Shown piece after piece: positions 1 to 8,699 of a DNA stretch of 64,000 bases (within the stretch, counting starts at the first letter, position 1; each line of letters starts with the position of its first letter). Under the pieces are notes generated by a model that saw nothing but the letters and a program-made list of their open reading frames with translations, was not told where the DNA came from and did no database searches. The DNA is from Desulfobacula sp. (GTDB lineage: Bacteria; Desulfobacterota; Desulfobacteria; Desulfobacterales; Desulfobacteraceae), in assembly GCF_030145145.1 (NCBI RefSeq), contig NZ_JAQYWD010000015.1, positions 1 through 64,000 of the forward strand, read 5' to 3'. A program made the translations under genes and the position numbers.

Positions 1-1028
1 ATCATAATTTTCACCGGGGCTTTTGCCCCATTGAGCTTTCTGGCAAATTCAGCGGCAACCTGTTTGAGCTCATCAGGATTAAGGCGAATCCAGGTCCTGA
101 ATTTATCCAGATCATACTTGGGTCTGTCATAAAATTCTTTTTTATATTTTGACCGGGACGGGGTCATGTGATTGACCGAACAGGTGGAAATAATCTGGGG
201 AATGCCTTTTTTCCCTGCAGACTCCAGCCGGTTGGGGCCCCCATCCCGCATATACCCGAAAAGATGCTCGCCCACACCGCCCGGTGCCAGATCAAGGACC
301 CCCTGGAAAAATCCTTCGGCAATCATCTTTTCCATGGCCTTGTCCCCGACACCCGCCGCAGAAAACCCGGTGACCTGGTATCCTTTTTTTTCAAGGGCTT
401 TCCTCACCGAACTGGCGCATTGTTCACATGGACCCAACATGGTCATGGCAATGGTTTTCTTGCTGTCGGTGCGAAGGGGATTGTCCACATACTTTATCAT
501 GCCTTTCATGGCATAACAGGCCCGGTCCATGACATTGGTGAGCATATCTGTGATACCGGATATTTCGACAACTGAATGAAACAACAAAATATCACCCGTG
601 CCAATGTATTTTGTGGAAAGCCCGGGAAGCGCTGCAGTGGAAGAAATCATCAGCTTGGGGATGCCAAAGGGCAACGCGCGCATGACATCCGTGGCCATCA
701 GAGAGCCGGTGGACCCGCCAATGGCCATGATACCATCAATTTTTCCGGCAGCATACAGATCCTTGGCAATTTTTGATGCCCCGTCAATAATCAGGTTGGT
801 AATGGTGGACCGTTCTTTGGACGTGTTGATTTCTTCTATGGTGGTGCCGCCGGCCGATGCCACATCGGACGGGGTCAGTTCTGCCCTTGATTTTTCCTTT
901 CCCCGCATGGAAAGGTCCATTAAAAGCGGTAATACATCGATTTCTTTAAACTTATACTTTAAATACCGTGTTTCTTCTCTTTTGGTATCAAGGGTGGATA
1001 TGATTAAAACGGTTTTAGATGTCGTCAT
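1..1028 (-). CDS. Tm-1-like ATP-binding protein (UPF0261 family), partial at window edge
   Basis: About 342 codons are visible; the 3' end lies outside the window. The start ATG is at 1026-1028. The N-terminus reads VLIISTLDTKREE (residues 7-19), and a glycine-rich GGSTGSLM follows near residue 102. Both are typical of the UPF0261 family related to the plant virus-resistance protein Tm-1. Homologues bind ATP, but the bacterial reaction is unknown. It is the last visible gene of the leftward aryl-phosphate operon, 83 bp after the ligase gene, so it probably belongs to that pathway. The family call is firm; the role is not. Confidence 0.85.
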   Translation of the reverse strand, partial: MTTSKTVLIISTLDTKREETRYLKYKFKEIDVLPLLMDLSMRGKEKSRAELTPSDVASAGGTTIEEINTSKERSTITNLIIDGASKIAKDLYAAGKIDGIMAIGGSTGSLMATDVMRALPFGIPKLMISSTAALPGLSTKYIGTGDILLFHSVVEISGITDMLTNVMDRACYAMKGMIKYVDNPLRTDSKKTIAMTMLGPCEQCASSVRKALEKKGYQVTGFSAAGVGDKAMEKMIAEGFFQGVLDLAPGGVGEHLFGYMRDGGPNRLESAGKKGIPQIISTCSVNHMTPSRSKYKKEFYDRPKYDLDKFRTWIRLNPDELKQVAAEFARKLNGAKAPVKIM

Positions 1029-1042
1029 TTTTTTGGCCTTTT

Positions 1043-1100
1043 ATAGACCTGCAGCTATTGCACTCTCAAATCTTCTAAAACACAATTGTCACAGGTCTAT
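1043..1100. repeat. Imperfect inverted repeat between ligase and Tm-1-like gene
   Basis: ATAGACCTG at 1043-1051 is the reverse complement of CAGGTCTAT at 1092-1100. Short extra matches lie inside. The 40-bp loop and lack of a T-tract make a simple terminator unlikely. It could be an mRNA-processing or stabilising element inside the operon. Confidence 0.35.
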
Positions 1101-1110
1101 TGTTATAAAC

Positions 1111-2766
1111 CTAATTCAAACCCAGGATCTTTCGGATATCTTTTTTAAGGGTCTCTTTGTTCACCTTCCCGGAATCCCCTACAGCAGGAAATTCATCTAC
1201 GATTTCAAGGTGTTCGGGAACTTTAAACATGGCAATATCTTTTGATTTAAGGAAATCCACCATGGATTGGAAGTCAAATTCTTTTCCTGCTTTCACCGTT
1301 ACAAAAGCGGCACAGCGTTCCCCCATTTCCCTGTCAGGATATCCCACGATGGCCACGGATGCCACGGATGGATGGTCATTCAACAACCCTTCCACTTCAG
1401 CCGGATAGATATTCTGGCCCCCCCGGATAATCATGTCCTTGGCACGGCCCAGGATCCACAGGCACCCCTGGTCAAACTTGACAATATCTTCTGTTGTGGT
1501 CCATCCGTCTTTATCAAAGACTGTGGCCGTGAGTTCTTCATCCCGGTAATACCCTGCCGGAGCATGGGGTCCCCGGAAATACAGGATACCGGGCTCACCT
1601 TCCGGAACCGTTTTTTCCTTGTTTTCCTGGTCGGCCAGTCGAACCTTGTTGCCCGGCAGCATTCTGCCCACAGTGCGTCGCCTCAGGTCCTTGGAATCTT
1701 CCACCCGGCACCCTGACACCGATCCCATGTCCTGGGTTCCCAGGTCACTGGTAATGGACGCGCCAAACGCCTCTTCAGCCTCTTCTGCGATCTGGGGGGA
1801 CAAATATCCCCCGGCCGACCGGATAAACCGTAAAGAACTCAAGTCATACTTGGACACATCCGCTTCCAGCATTCTCACCAGATGGGTGGGTACCACGCCA
1901 ATGGCCGTGGCCTTTTCTTTTTCAATGAGGGCCAAGGCTGCATCCGGGGAAAATTCTTCCAGCATAACGGTCTTGGCCCCGGCAATGGGGGCTGCAAAAT
2001 AGGTCAGGGTTCCGGCAGCGCCCCCGGCGTGGGGGGCAATGGCCATGGTGATGTCGTCTTTGGTCAAACCCCAGATATCCACCCGACCTTTGGAGGTGCA
2101 GATTCGAGGAGCCGGTGGCCATTCTACCAGCTTTGGGATACCCGTGGTACCCGAAGTGGTGGTTAAAATAGCGATGTTTTCAATGGGATCAAACCGCCTT
2201 TTTTCAAGGATTGACTTGTCCACCGGCAATTGGGCCCTTTTTTCAACCAGGCTGGTTAATGAAAAAGTGCCGGCCGGTGCATCCTGGGGAACGACGTCAT
2301 CAAACAGGAAAATATTTTTCAGATGGGGGAAGTCTCGTTGAAGCTCTTCGTACATTTCCAGATAATTGAACTTGTTGTAGGTTGAAAGTATAATCACGGC
2401 CGAGGCCTTGGTTCGGTCCACCATATAGGTCAGCTCTTTTTTTCTCAAGTACGGATAAACCGTCAGGGAAATCAAGCCGGCCCGTTCACAGGCAATCCTT
2501 GCCAGAAACCCGTAAACACTGTTGGGAGACTGAATAATCACCCGGGAGTGTTTTTCAATACCCATCTCGACCCAGGATATGGCCATGGCATCCACAAGCG
2601 CCACGGCCTGTTTCCATGTCAGTCTGTATTTTGAATCCACCAGGGCTTCCTGATCCGGTATTTCCCTGGCATTCTTGGCCCAGAAATCATAAAATGTCTC
2701 CCGGGTCCAGTAACCGTCTTTCAGGAATTCATCTGTCATCTTTTTTTTATATCGAATTGGTTTCAT
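1111..2766 (-). CDS. AMP-dependent aryl-CoA ligase (hydroxybenzoate/dihydroxybenzoate ligase-like)
   Basis: This 551-aa protein belongs to the ANL adenylating superfamily. The phosphate-binding motif TSGTTGIPK is at residues 204-212. The hinge motif GRAKDMIIRGGQNIYP starts near residue 440, and the adenylation lysine sits in SGKVNK near Lys-534. Overall it resembles EntE/DhbE-type aryl-acid ligases more than fatty acyl-CoA synthetases. Downstream of a UbiD-type carboxylase, the expected reaction is activation of the carboxylated product (4-hydroxybenzoate, protocatechuate or similar) to its CoA thioester with ATP. The exact acid cannot be read from sequence. It is probably cotranscribed with ubiD and the pps genes. 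Confidence 0.85.
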   Translation of the reverse strand: MKPIRYKKKMTDEFLKDGYWTRETFYDFWAKNAREIPDQEALVDSKYRLTWKQAVALVDAMAISWVEMGIEKHSRVIIQSPNSVYGFLARIACERAGLISLTVYPYLRKKELTYMVDRTKASAVIILSTYNKFNYLEMYEELQRDFPHLKNIFLFDDVVPQDAPAGTFSLTSLVEKRAQLPVDKSILEKRRFDPIENIAILTTTSGTTGIPKLVEWPPAPRICTSKGRVDIWGLTKDDITMAIAPHAGGAAGTLTYFAAPIAGAKTVMLEEFSPDAALALIEKEKATAIGVVPTHLVRMLEADVSKYDLSSLRFIRSAGGYLSPQIAEEAEEAFGASITSDLGTQDMGSVSGCRVEDSKDLRRRTVGRMLPGNKVRLADQENKEKTVPEGEPGILYFRGPHAPAGYYRDEELTATVFDKDGWTTTEDIVKFDQGCLWILGRAKDMIIRGGQNIYPAEVEGLLNDHPSVASVAIVGYPDREMGERCAAFVTVKAGKEFDFQSMVDFLKSKDIAMFKVPEHLEIVDEFPAVGDSGKVNKETLKKDIRKILGLN

Positions 2767-2854
2767 GACTCATCCTTTTCTTATGGAGTCCTTCAAAGGG
2801 AGATATGTTTAAATTTGAATGCTCTCCCGGTTTCAGAACAACTTGGTTAAACCC

Positions 2855-2900
2855 TGTGACAGGCCGTTTTTTTTATTTGAGAATCCTTCGACCTGTCACA
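2855..2900. repeat. Inverted repeat between UbiD-family gene and ligase
   Basis: TGTGACAGG at 2855-2863 pairs with CCTGTCACA at 2892-2900. The left copy is also part of a small palindrome, CCTGTGACAGG (2853-2863). It lies in the 174-bp gap between two leftward genes. It may be an intercistronic stem-loop or operator; no clear U-tract follows on the transcribed strand. Confidence 0.4.
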
Positions 2901-2940
2901 AACGGTTTGCGTTCATTTTGTTGTCGTAAATGATGTCTAC

Positions 2941-4347
2941 TTAAAACCCAAGCTCTGACCAGCGTTCTTTCACCCGGGCAACCATATCCGGATCAAGCTG
3001 GATCTGGACGGGTTTTGGATCCCACTCGTAAGGAATCGTACAATCCATGAGAAGTCTTCCGGTAATCCATCTGGCATTGATGGGCAGAGAAGGATCCAGC
3101 GGGGTTGAACGGCCTCGCTTGATGACCTGGCAACGATTGGGCTGGAACCTGAAACTCATGGCATACATCACCCTGGGGATGTCCCATGAATCAATGTCTT
3201 CATCCACCACAATGACTGTCTTTAAGCCATAAGCACCCATTTCCGTCGAAATAGCGGCTGTCAATACCTGGTCCACATGTCCCGGATACATCTGTTTCAT
3301 GGAAATGATAGCAAGGAACCTGCCGGCACCTTCCGGGGGGCAATAGCAATTTTTCAAACCGGGAATATTCATTTCATTCAACTGCTGCCAAAGCGTTGCC
3401 CCATAAGACAATGCCATCACCATGTGAGAATCCGTTACCGCTCGCCCGACGGTTGTTCCCCAGTGAATCGGGTTGTTTCTGTAGGTCACACATTTGACAT
3501 CAATAAAGTTTCTGGGATCGGTTCCCACACCGGAATAATACCCGGTGTATTCTCCAAACGGGCCTTCTTCCATGAATTTATCCGCATCCACGAATCCTTC
3601 CACCACAATTTCAGCATGGGCAGGAATCGGCAAATCCACCACTTCCCCTTTAACCACTTCAACCGCTTCACCGCGAAACGCACCAGCCACGTCATATTCA
3701 CTGGTAAATGCACCCACACGGGCAGCACCAAGGATAAACAATATGGGATCGCAACCGGATATGGAGGCCACCGGCATGGGTTGTCCAAGGGCCTGGTATT
3801 TTTTGAGCATGATATCCGCATGTTTTCCTTTGATAAACTGGGTACCGATTTTGTCTTTACCCAGCAACTGACTTCGATAGGTACCCAGGTTTACCCATCC
3901 TGAATCCGGGTCTTTTGTAATAATAAAATGGGCAGTTCCATAATATTTCCCCCCATCCAGAGGATAGTAATGAGGAATAGGGAAGATATTCAAGTCCACA
4001 TCATCCCCCATCATGATGTTCTCTTTACAGGGGGCCTGGCTTTTATCCACATATACTGGCGGGATGGGTTTTTTTGCTTTTTCCGCCCAGGCGCCATACA
4101 GATCGGTGAGGCTTGAATTTTCAGATTCGCCCATTATAATGGCCAGTCTTTGAACTGTGGTTGCAGCACTTGTAATGACGGGTGATTTATAGCCTTTGCA
4201 ATTTTCAAACAGCAATGCGGGGCCCTGGGCTTCTTCATTGAGTTTTGCAATATGCGATAACTCCAAATGGGTGTCAACTTCAGCGGTGATACGTTTCAGA
4301 AGACCTTTTTCTTCACAGACGGCAATAAAATCTCTCATGTCTTTCAT
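2941..4347 (-). CDS. UbiD-family prFMN-dependent (de)carboxylase, probable aryl-phosphate carboxylase
   Basis: This is a 468-aa UbiD-family protein of normal length. It has the family signature TKDPDSGWVNLGTYR with the catalytic Arg near residue 158. EGPFGE supplies the paired glutamates (about 261 and 266) matching the Arg-Glu-Glu triad of prenylated-FMN decarboxylases. I chose the ATG at 4347 because AAGGAG lies 9 bp before it; an in-frame TTG at 4356 is too close to that site. Next to phenylphosphate synthase genes, the likely role is carboxylation of an aryl phosphate to a hydroxybenzoate. Only one UbiD paralogue is visible and no ubiX lies in the window. Confidence 0.9.
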   Translation of the reverse strand: MKDMRDFIAVCEEKGLLKRITAEVDTHLELSHIAKLNEEAQGPALLFENCKGYKSPVITSAATTVQRLAIIMGESENSSLTDLYGAWAEKAKKPIPPVYVDKSQAPCKENIMMGDDVDLNIFPIPHYYPLDGGKYYGTAHFIITKDPDSGWVNLGTYRSQLLGKDKIGTQFIKGKHADIMLKKYQALGQPMPVASISGCDPILFILGAARVGAFTSEYDVAGAFRGEAVEVVKGEVVDLPIPAHAEIVVEGFVDADKFMEEGPFGEYTGYYSGVGTDPRNFIDVKCVTYRNNPIHWGTTVGRAVTDSHMVMALSYGATLWQQLNEMNIPGLKNCYCPPEGAGRFLAIISMKQMYPGHVDQVLTAAISTEMGAYGLKTVIVVDEDIDSWDIPRVMYAMSFRFQPNRCQVIKRGRSTPLDPSLPINARWITGRLLMDCTIPYEWDPKPVQIQLDPDMVARVKERWSELGF

Positions 4348-4480
4348 AAATTTCAACTCCTTTTTCAGTGGTCCCCCTTTTGGTGCAATGGTAGGGTTAC
4401 CGGCGCGATGCGCACTGATTTATATTTTTGGCCAGGCCTTGGGATTCAAGGCCTGGAAATTCGACAAGATTAGGTTATCA

Positions 4481-5563
4481 TCAAGTGAGTTTTCTACCGG
4501 TCACCAATCCGGCACAAATGTGCTCCAGGGCGGAAGACCTGGCTTGAGTGATGGGTTTTCTTTCTTTACTGCTCCACACGGTTTCCGGTCGGCTCTGCAG
4601 GATCAATACTTTTGCTTTGCCGGGGGTGTCTTTATCAATGGCCCATTCAATGTCCATGGCCTTGCCATAATGCTTTTCAATCCGTTTTCCAATAATGGCC
4701 AGTTCAATGACATCTCTATCCACCACACATTGGGTATCGGCTCTTTCTGATGGAATATCCTCTTTTACCACCCTGTGCGCTTTTGGATCACGGATATAAC
4801 AAATGGTTTTATGGGAAATTGATTTTTTAATAATTTCGTCCGTGATCTTGTTCACGATAAAATTATCCGGTGTACATTCACCGCTGACAACACTCTCCCC
4901 AAACCCATAGTTGGCATCTATGGCGATGGTGGACCGATCTCCGGTGGCAGGATTCAATGTAAACATCACCCCCGCAGTCCAGGAATTGGCCATTTTCTGA
5001 ACCCCCACGGAAATTTCCACCTGGTCGTGGGGAAATCCCATTTTTGCCCGGTAATAGATGGCTCTTGCGGTAAAAAGACTTGACCAGCATTTTTTCACAT
5101 GGTTGACAACCCCGTCCGCCCCCCTTACCCAGAGAAACGTATCCTGCTGACCGGCAAAACTGGCGCCCGGAAGATCCTCGGCCGTGGCACTGGATCTGAT
5201 GGCCACGGGTACCGCAGGGACATTGCTTCGTTTGGACAGCCGTCTGTAAAATTCGCAGATATAATCCTGCAGTTCGTCACTGACCGGTGTGCTTTCAATG
5301 AGGGCCCGGATGGCCTTGCTGGCCTCTTCACCCGAATCCATATCATTGACTTTAATGCCATCCAGTATCCTGAAAATCTCCGTTTTGATCTGTCCCTGCT
5401 CAAGGAAAAGGGTATAGGCCTTTGTGGTTACGGCAAAGCCCGGTGGTACTGGAATCTTTGCTTTCAGCAATTCACCCAGGCTGGCGTTTTTGCCCCCCAC
5501 AAGGGGAATGGATGTCAAATCGCATTCTTCAAACCAAAGGACGTAGTCATTTCTTTTTTCCAT
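4481..5563 (-). CDS. ppsB: Phenylphosphate synthase beta-like subunit (PEP-synthase N-terminal, ATP-grasp domain)
   Basis: The 360-aa protein corresponds to the N-terminal ATP-binding half of PEP synthase (PPDK_N). Its start region contains IPLVGGKNASLGEL and IPVPPGFAVTT, and the ATP-grasp core includes RSSATAEDLPGASFAGQQ. It lacks the central swivelling domain and the C-terminal barrel. This split is the one known from anaerobic phenol degraders, where the beta subunit uses ATP to phosphorylate the alpha subunit histidine. It starts 9 bp after the alpha-subunit stop, with GGCAGGATC before the ATG. A PEP or pyruvate role is less likely because the halves are split and sit beside ubiD. Confidence 0.88.
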   Translation of the reverse strand: MEKRNDYVLWFEECDLTSIPLVGGKNASLGELLKAKIPVPPGFAVTTKAYTLFLEQGQIKTEIFRILDGIKVNDMDSGEEASKAIRALIESTPVSDELQDYICEFYRRLSKRSNVPAVPVAIRSSATAEDLPGASFAGQQDTFLWVRGADGVVNHVKKCWSSLFTARAIYYRAKMGFPHDQVEISVGVQKMANSWTAGVMFTLNPATGDRSTIAIDANYGFGESVVSGECTPDNFIVNKITDEIIKKSISHKTICYIRDPKAHRVVKEDIPSERADTQCVVDRDVIELAIIGKRIEKHYGKAMDIEWAIDKDTPGKAKVLILQSRPETVWSSKERKPITQARSSALEHICAGLVTGRKLT

Positions 5564-5572
5564 GATCCTGCC

Positions 5573-7414
5573 CTACCTTTCGATGTAGATTCTGCCGGTA
5601 TCGCCATTGAGCTTAATTTTCATACCAGATTTGATAATCGCTGTTGCCTGACCGGTTCCCACAACTGCCGGCATACCATATTCACGACACACAATGGCAG
5701 CATGGCTCATGATACCACCCACATCCGTGATAACCCCTTTTATTTTCTGGAATACCGGAGCCCAAGACGGAGAAGTGGTGGGGGCCACAAGGATCTCACC
5801 CTCTTTGAGTTGCCCAATATCCTCAACCGACCGGCAGACCCTTGCAATGCCCTCAACCACACCGGGAGACCCTGCAAACCCTTCTATTTCATTGACTTTA
5901 TCCGGATCACCGATTTCTTTTAATTTCGCCCATGCCGCCATACTATCATTGGTAACCCCCCAGAGAACAATGGTAAACGGCTCTGCAATGACTTCAGGCG
6001 GGGTTCCCACCGCAGGGACAGGACGATTTTCTTTAAATAATTTAAAGACTCCTTTTCGCCACTGGATTTCTTCGGGCCAGTGCAGGGGACCATAGCCTTT
6101 TGTGCCGGTGGCCCAGGCTGTCACCAGATCCCATAAGGCTTCCTTGATTTCACTGCGGGACATAAACCAGATGTCTTCGGTTGCATCAATGAAGTGATGA
6201 TCTGCCATGATGACGGCCACCTCTCTCATCTTGTTCCAGAATACGGAATGGAACCAGTGTTCGACATAAAACATATGATTCTCAACATAGGGGAAAACCA
6301 TTTCAGCGGTACCGTGGAGCTGATCAAAGGTCTGTCTGTCCTGATCCGTTGTTAAAAGCCCCCGATACTCCTTGATCAGCTTTTTACGTTCTGCCTTGAT
6401 GGCTTCCATGGGCCGGTCAATGTTTTTACCGCCGTTGAGTTTTTGGATGTAGATTCGAACAGAACTCAAGGGGATATTCAGGTTGTCATTCCAGGAAATA
6501 TCCTGATGATACCATCCGGTTCCCGTTGAAATGTTAAACCAGGGATATTTGGCCTCATCCCAGGCACTGACCCATTTCTTACCCTTTTCAGACCCTTCAA
6601 GTTCCGAAATAACCGTTTTAACGTCCTTGGTATCGTCTCCTATTTGCGAATCAATGCCCAGCTCAATGGCCAGTTTGGCCAGTTTTTTCAGTTCATCATC
6701 CGGTCTGTATAACATCACATCAATGCCGCCCACCATCTGGGTGATTTTCTGGAGGGGAATATCCGGAAAGGCTTTGGTACAGAAATCAACAAAGGTGACA
6801 TAGGAGGCATATCCCAGGTTTAAAAATTCAAAATGATATTGCCAGCAGCGAATTCCCAGATCAATTAAGGTGTCATAATTTTTCAGCATCTGATATCCGC
6901 TTGAGGTCCCCAGTCCGTTTTTGACCACCGAGATATCTTCCATCTCCGGCAGGGGGCTGATTTCCAGGTTTTCAATCTCTGAAATAATCCCTTTCATTTT
7001 CTTTTCCCAGTTGTCATGGAGGGTATCCCAGTTTTCATAATAGTATCCGGCCCTTTCCATGAACATGGGAATTCTTTTTTGAACTTCGTCAGGATCTGTC
7101 ACCGGAACAGGAGAGATATAGACATTCCCGTTGATAATTCTGTGATCGACCCCATAAACCGGTGGAACACTGAAAACCCGGGTATTAAACTGGGATAATG
7201 CCAGAAACCACGCTTCGTCCCAGATAATATCAAAGGGACATAATGGCTCTGGATAATGAAGCGCATCATTGAACCAGAACATATTGTTCTCATACTCTTC
7301 CCGCTCTTTGTCTTTTGTTGTAAATTGATAATGGTACGGGTACATTCTTTCCCACCCTTCTGTGCCAGGGATTGTTGCGATTTCGTGGGGATTAGGAAAA
7401 CTTTTATCAGCCAT
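5573..7414 (-). CDS. ppsA: Phenylphosphate synthase alpha-like subunit (phosphohistidine carrier)
   Basis: This 613-aa protein carries the PEP-utiliser swivelling domain at its C-terminus. The phosphorylated histidine lies near residue 571 in GGIMSHAAIVCREYGMPAVVG. The long N-terminal part is the family-specific substrate domain, not the PEP/pyruvate barrel. Length and domain order match the roughly 70-kDa alpha subunit of phenylphosphate synthase. The start at 7414 is chosen because GGAGG lies 5 bp upstream, whereas the in-frame ATG at 7426 has no such site. It is first in the operon, behind a LysR-type promoter. The substrate may be phenol, catechol, a cresol or aniline; sequence alone does not decide. 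Confidence 0.88.
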   Translation of the reverse strand: MADKSFPNPHEIATIPGTEGWERMYPYHYQFTTKDKEREEYENNMFWFNDALHYPEPLCPFDIIWDEAWFLALSQFNTRVFSVPPVYGVDHRIINGNVYISPVPVTDPDEVQKRIPMFMERAGYYYENWDTLHDNWEKKMKGIISEIENLEISPLPEMEDISVVKNGLGTSSGYQMLKNYDTLIDLGIRCWQYHFEFLNLGYASYVTFVDFCTKAFPDIPLQKITQMVGGIDVMLYRPDDELKKLAKLAIELGIDSQIGDDTKDVKTVISELEGSEKGKKWVSAWDEAKYPWFNISTGTGWYHQDISWNDNLNIPLSSVRIYIQKLNGGKNIDRPMEAIKAERKKLIKEYRGLLTTDQDRQTFDQLHGTAEMVFPYVENHMFYVEHWFHSVFWNKMREVAVIMADHHFIDATEDIWFMSRSEIKEALWDLVTAWATGTKGYGPLHWPEEIQWRKGVFKLFKENRPVPAVGTPPEVIAEPFTIVLWGVTNDSMAAWAKLKEIGDPDKVNEIEGFAGSPGVVEGIARVCRSVEDIGQLKEGEILVAPTTSPSWAPVFQKIKGVITDVGGIMSHAAIVCREYGMPAVVGTGQATAIIKSGMKIKLNGDTGRIYIER

Positions 7415-7584
7415 TTTTGCCTCCATTTAAGAAATTAAGTGTTGAAAAAACCGACCAAACGAAAAACCCGATCCATACTTGCAAAAAACAAAGAGCGTTG
7501 AATGAAGCGTGAAACAGGAACCAAAAACGCTCAAAAAACAAAACAGAAATAAAGTTGTTCAGACAACAAGTATGTGATGGATCT

Positions 7585-7650
7585 GTGATACTGCTTGACA
7601 AAAAAAGTGTCAATTCATATAAACTTATTCGATTTATAAGAATTTCTTAT
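7585..7650 (-). promoter_or_regulatory. LysR-activated promoter of the pps-ubiD operon (element A)
   Basis: On the minus strand, TTGACA (7608-7613) is followed by a 17-bp spacer and TATCAC (7585-7590). ATAAG-AATTT-CTTAT at 7636-7650 is a 7+1+7 palindrome centred about 65 bp before the predicted start, the classic LysR recognition position. The palindrome also lies 45 bp before the divergent regulator gene, so autoregulation is likely. 43 of 55 positions match element B near 12.75 kb without gaps. Confidence 0.75.
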
Positions 7651-7694
7651 GATACGCCTTTTTATATGGCAGGCTAAATTGAGGATTGTGACAC

Positions 7695-8654
7695 ATGATC
7701 AACTTGAATCAATTGAGAGCATTTTACTATGTTGCAAAGCACTCAAGCCATACCCTTGCCGCGGAGAAACTCTTTATTTCCCAGCCGGCGGTAACGGCCC
7801 AGATTAAATTGTTTGAAAATTTTTATGAAATAAAGTTGTTCAAAAAACAGGGCAGAAAACTCATTCTTACCCATATCGGAGAACTATTGTTTCAAAAGGC
7901 TGAACGTCTCTTTGAGATTGAGGATGAAGTTGAAAATATTCTGATCCAGATGGCAGAGCTGAATCAGGGACTTTTGGAGTTGGGATGCACCCGGGCCTAT
8001 GCCAAACATATTATGCCGTCTGTTATTTCGGTTTTTCACAGGGCCTATCCGAACATCAAAATCATTCTCAAGGAAGGCAGCTCCATGGCCATGATCAACA
8101 GCCTGATGGAATTTAAAAATGAAGTGGCCGTGGTGGCTCAAATGGAAGTAAAGGACCCAAGGCTTCAATTTGTTCCGTTCAGCCAGGAAGAAATCGTCCT
8201 GGTTCTGCCGGTAAATCATCCGCTGATCCGAAAAAAAGAAATTGAATTTCAAGACATTGTAATGGAGCCATTTATCATGAAGGCCAAAGGCTCTGCTACC
8301 CGGAAAAAAGTCCAGGACCTTTACAAACGACACAACGCGGCCCCCAATATTTTCATGGAATCGGATAATACCGAATTTATTATTGATCTGGTAGAAAGGG
8401 GAGAGGGAATATCCTTTCTGGTCAAGCCCACCATTGATCAGAAAATAAAAGAAAAAAAACTGGTCTCCCGAAGATTAAAAGGCACTGAAATATTTCTTGA
8501 CGTGAATTTTTGCTACCTGAAAAACACACCGCTGTCACCTGCTGCCAAAGCCTTTTTCAATGTGCTCAAAAATTCATTTATCAAAAGATCTCCCCAGGGA
8601 GGTGTTGGCTCCATCATGGCCAGAATTCTTGCCGTGAACCACCAGAACAGATGA
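7695..8654 (+). CDS. LysR-type transcriptional regulator 1
   Basis: This is a 319-aa regulator with an N-terminal winged HTH (residues 1-60; LAAEKLFISQPAVTAQIKLFE is the helix-turn-helix zone) and a LysR effector-binding domain. It is divergent from the pps operon and separated by about 280 bp containing element A. Its N-terminus (MINLNQLRAFY) is identical to that of the convergent neighbour, so the two are paralogues. The subtype looks CbbR/CysB-like, whose members often bind TTATAAG-type half sites. I infer that it activates the pps-ubiD operon in response to an aromatic inducer. Confidence 0.92.
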   Translation: MINLNQLRAFYYVAKHSSHTLAAEKLFISQPAVTAQIKLFENFYEIKLFKKQGRKLILTHIGELLFQKAERLFEIEDEVENILIQMAELNQGLLELGCTRAYAKHIMPSVISVFHRAYPNIKIILKEGSSMAMINSLMEFKNEVAVVAQMEVKDPRLQFVPFSQEEIVLVLPVNHPLIRKKEIEFQDIVMEPFIMKAKGSATRKKVQDLYKRHNAAPNIFMESDNTEFIIDLVERGEGISFLVKPTIDQKIKEKKLVSRRLKGTEIFLDVNFCYLKNTPLSPAAKAFFNVLKNSFIKRSPQGGVGSIMARILAVNHQNR

Positions 8655-8699
8655 GCCCCGCCAAAAGCGCCAGGTCCATCTTAATGTCTTCCAGGACTA

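Noticed and set aside
598-1245. Rightward 215-codon open frame
   Set aside because: It lies antisense to the Tm-1-like gene and the ligase 3' end, whose conserved motifs read cleanly on the minus strand.
4481-7414. Split phosphoenolpyruvate synthase for gluconeogenesis
   Set aside because: The PEP/pyruvate barrel is absent and the pair sits with ubiD and an aryl-CoA ligase, which fits phenylphosphate synthase better.
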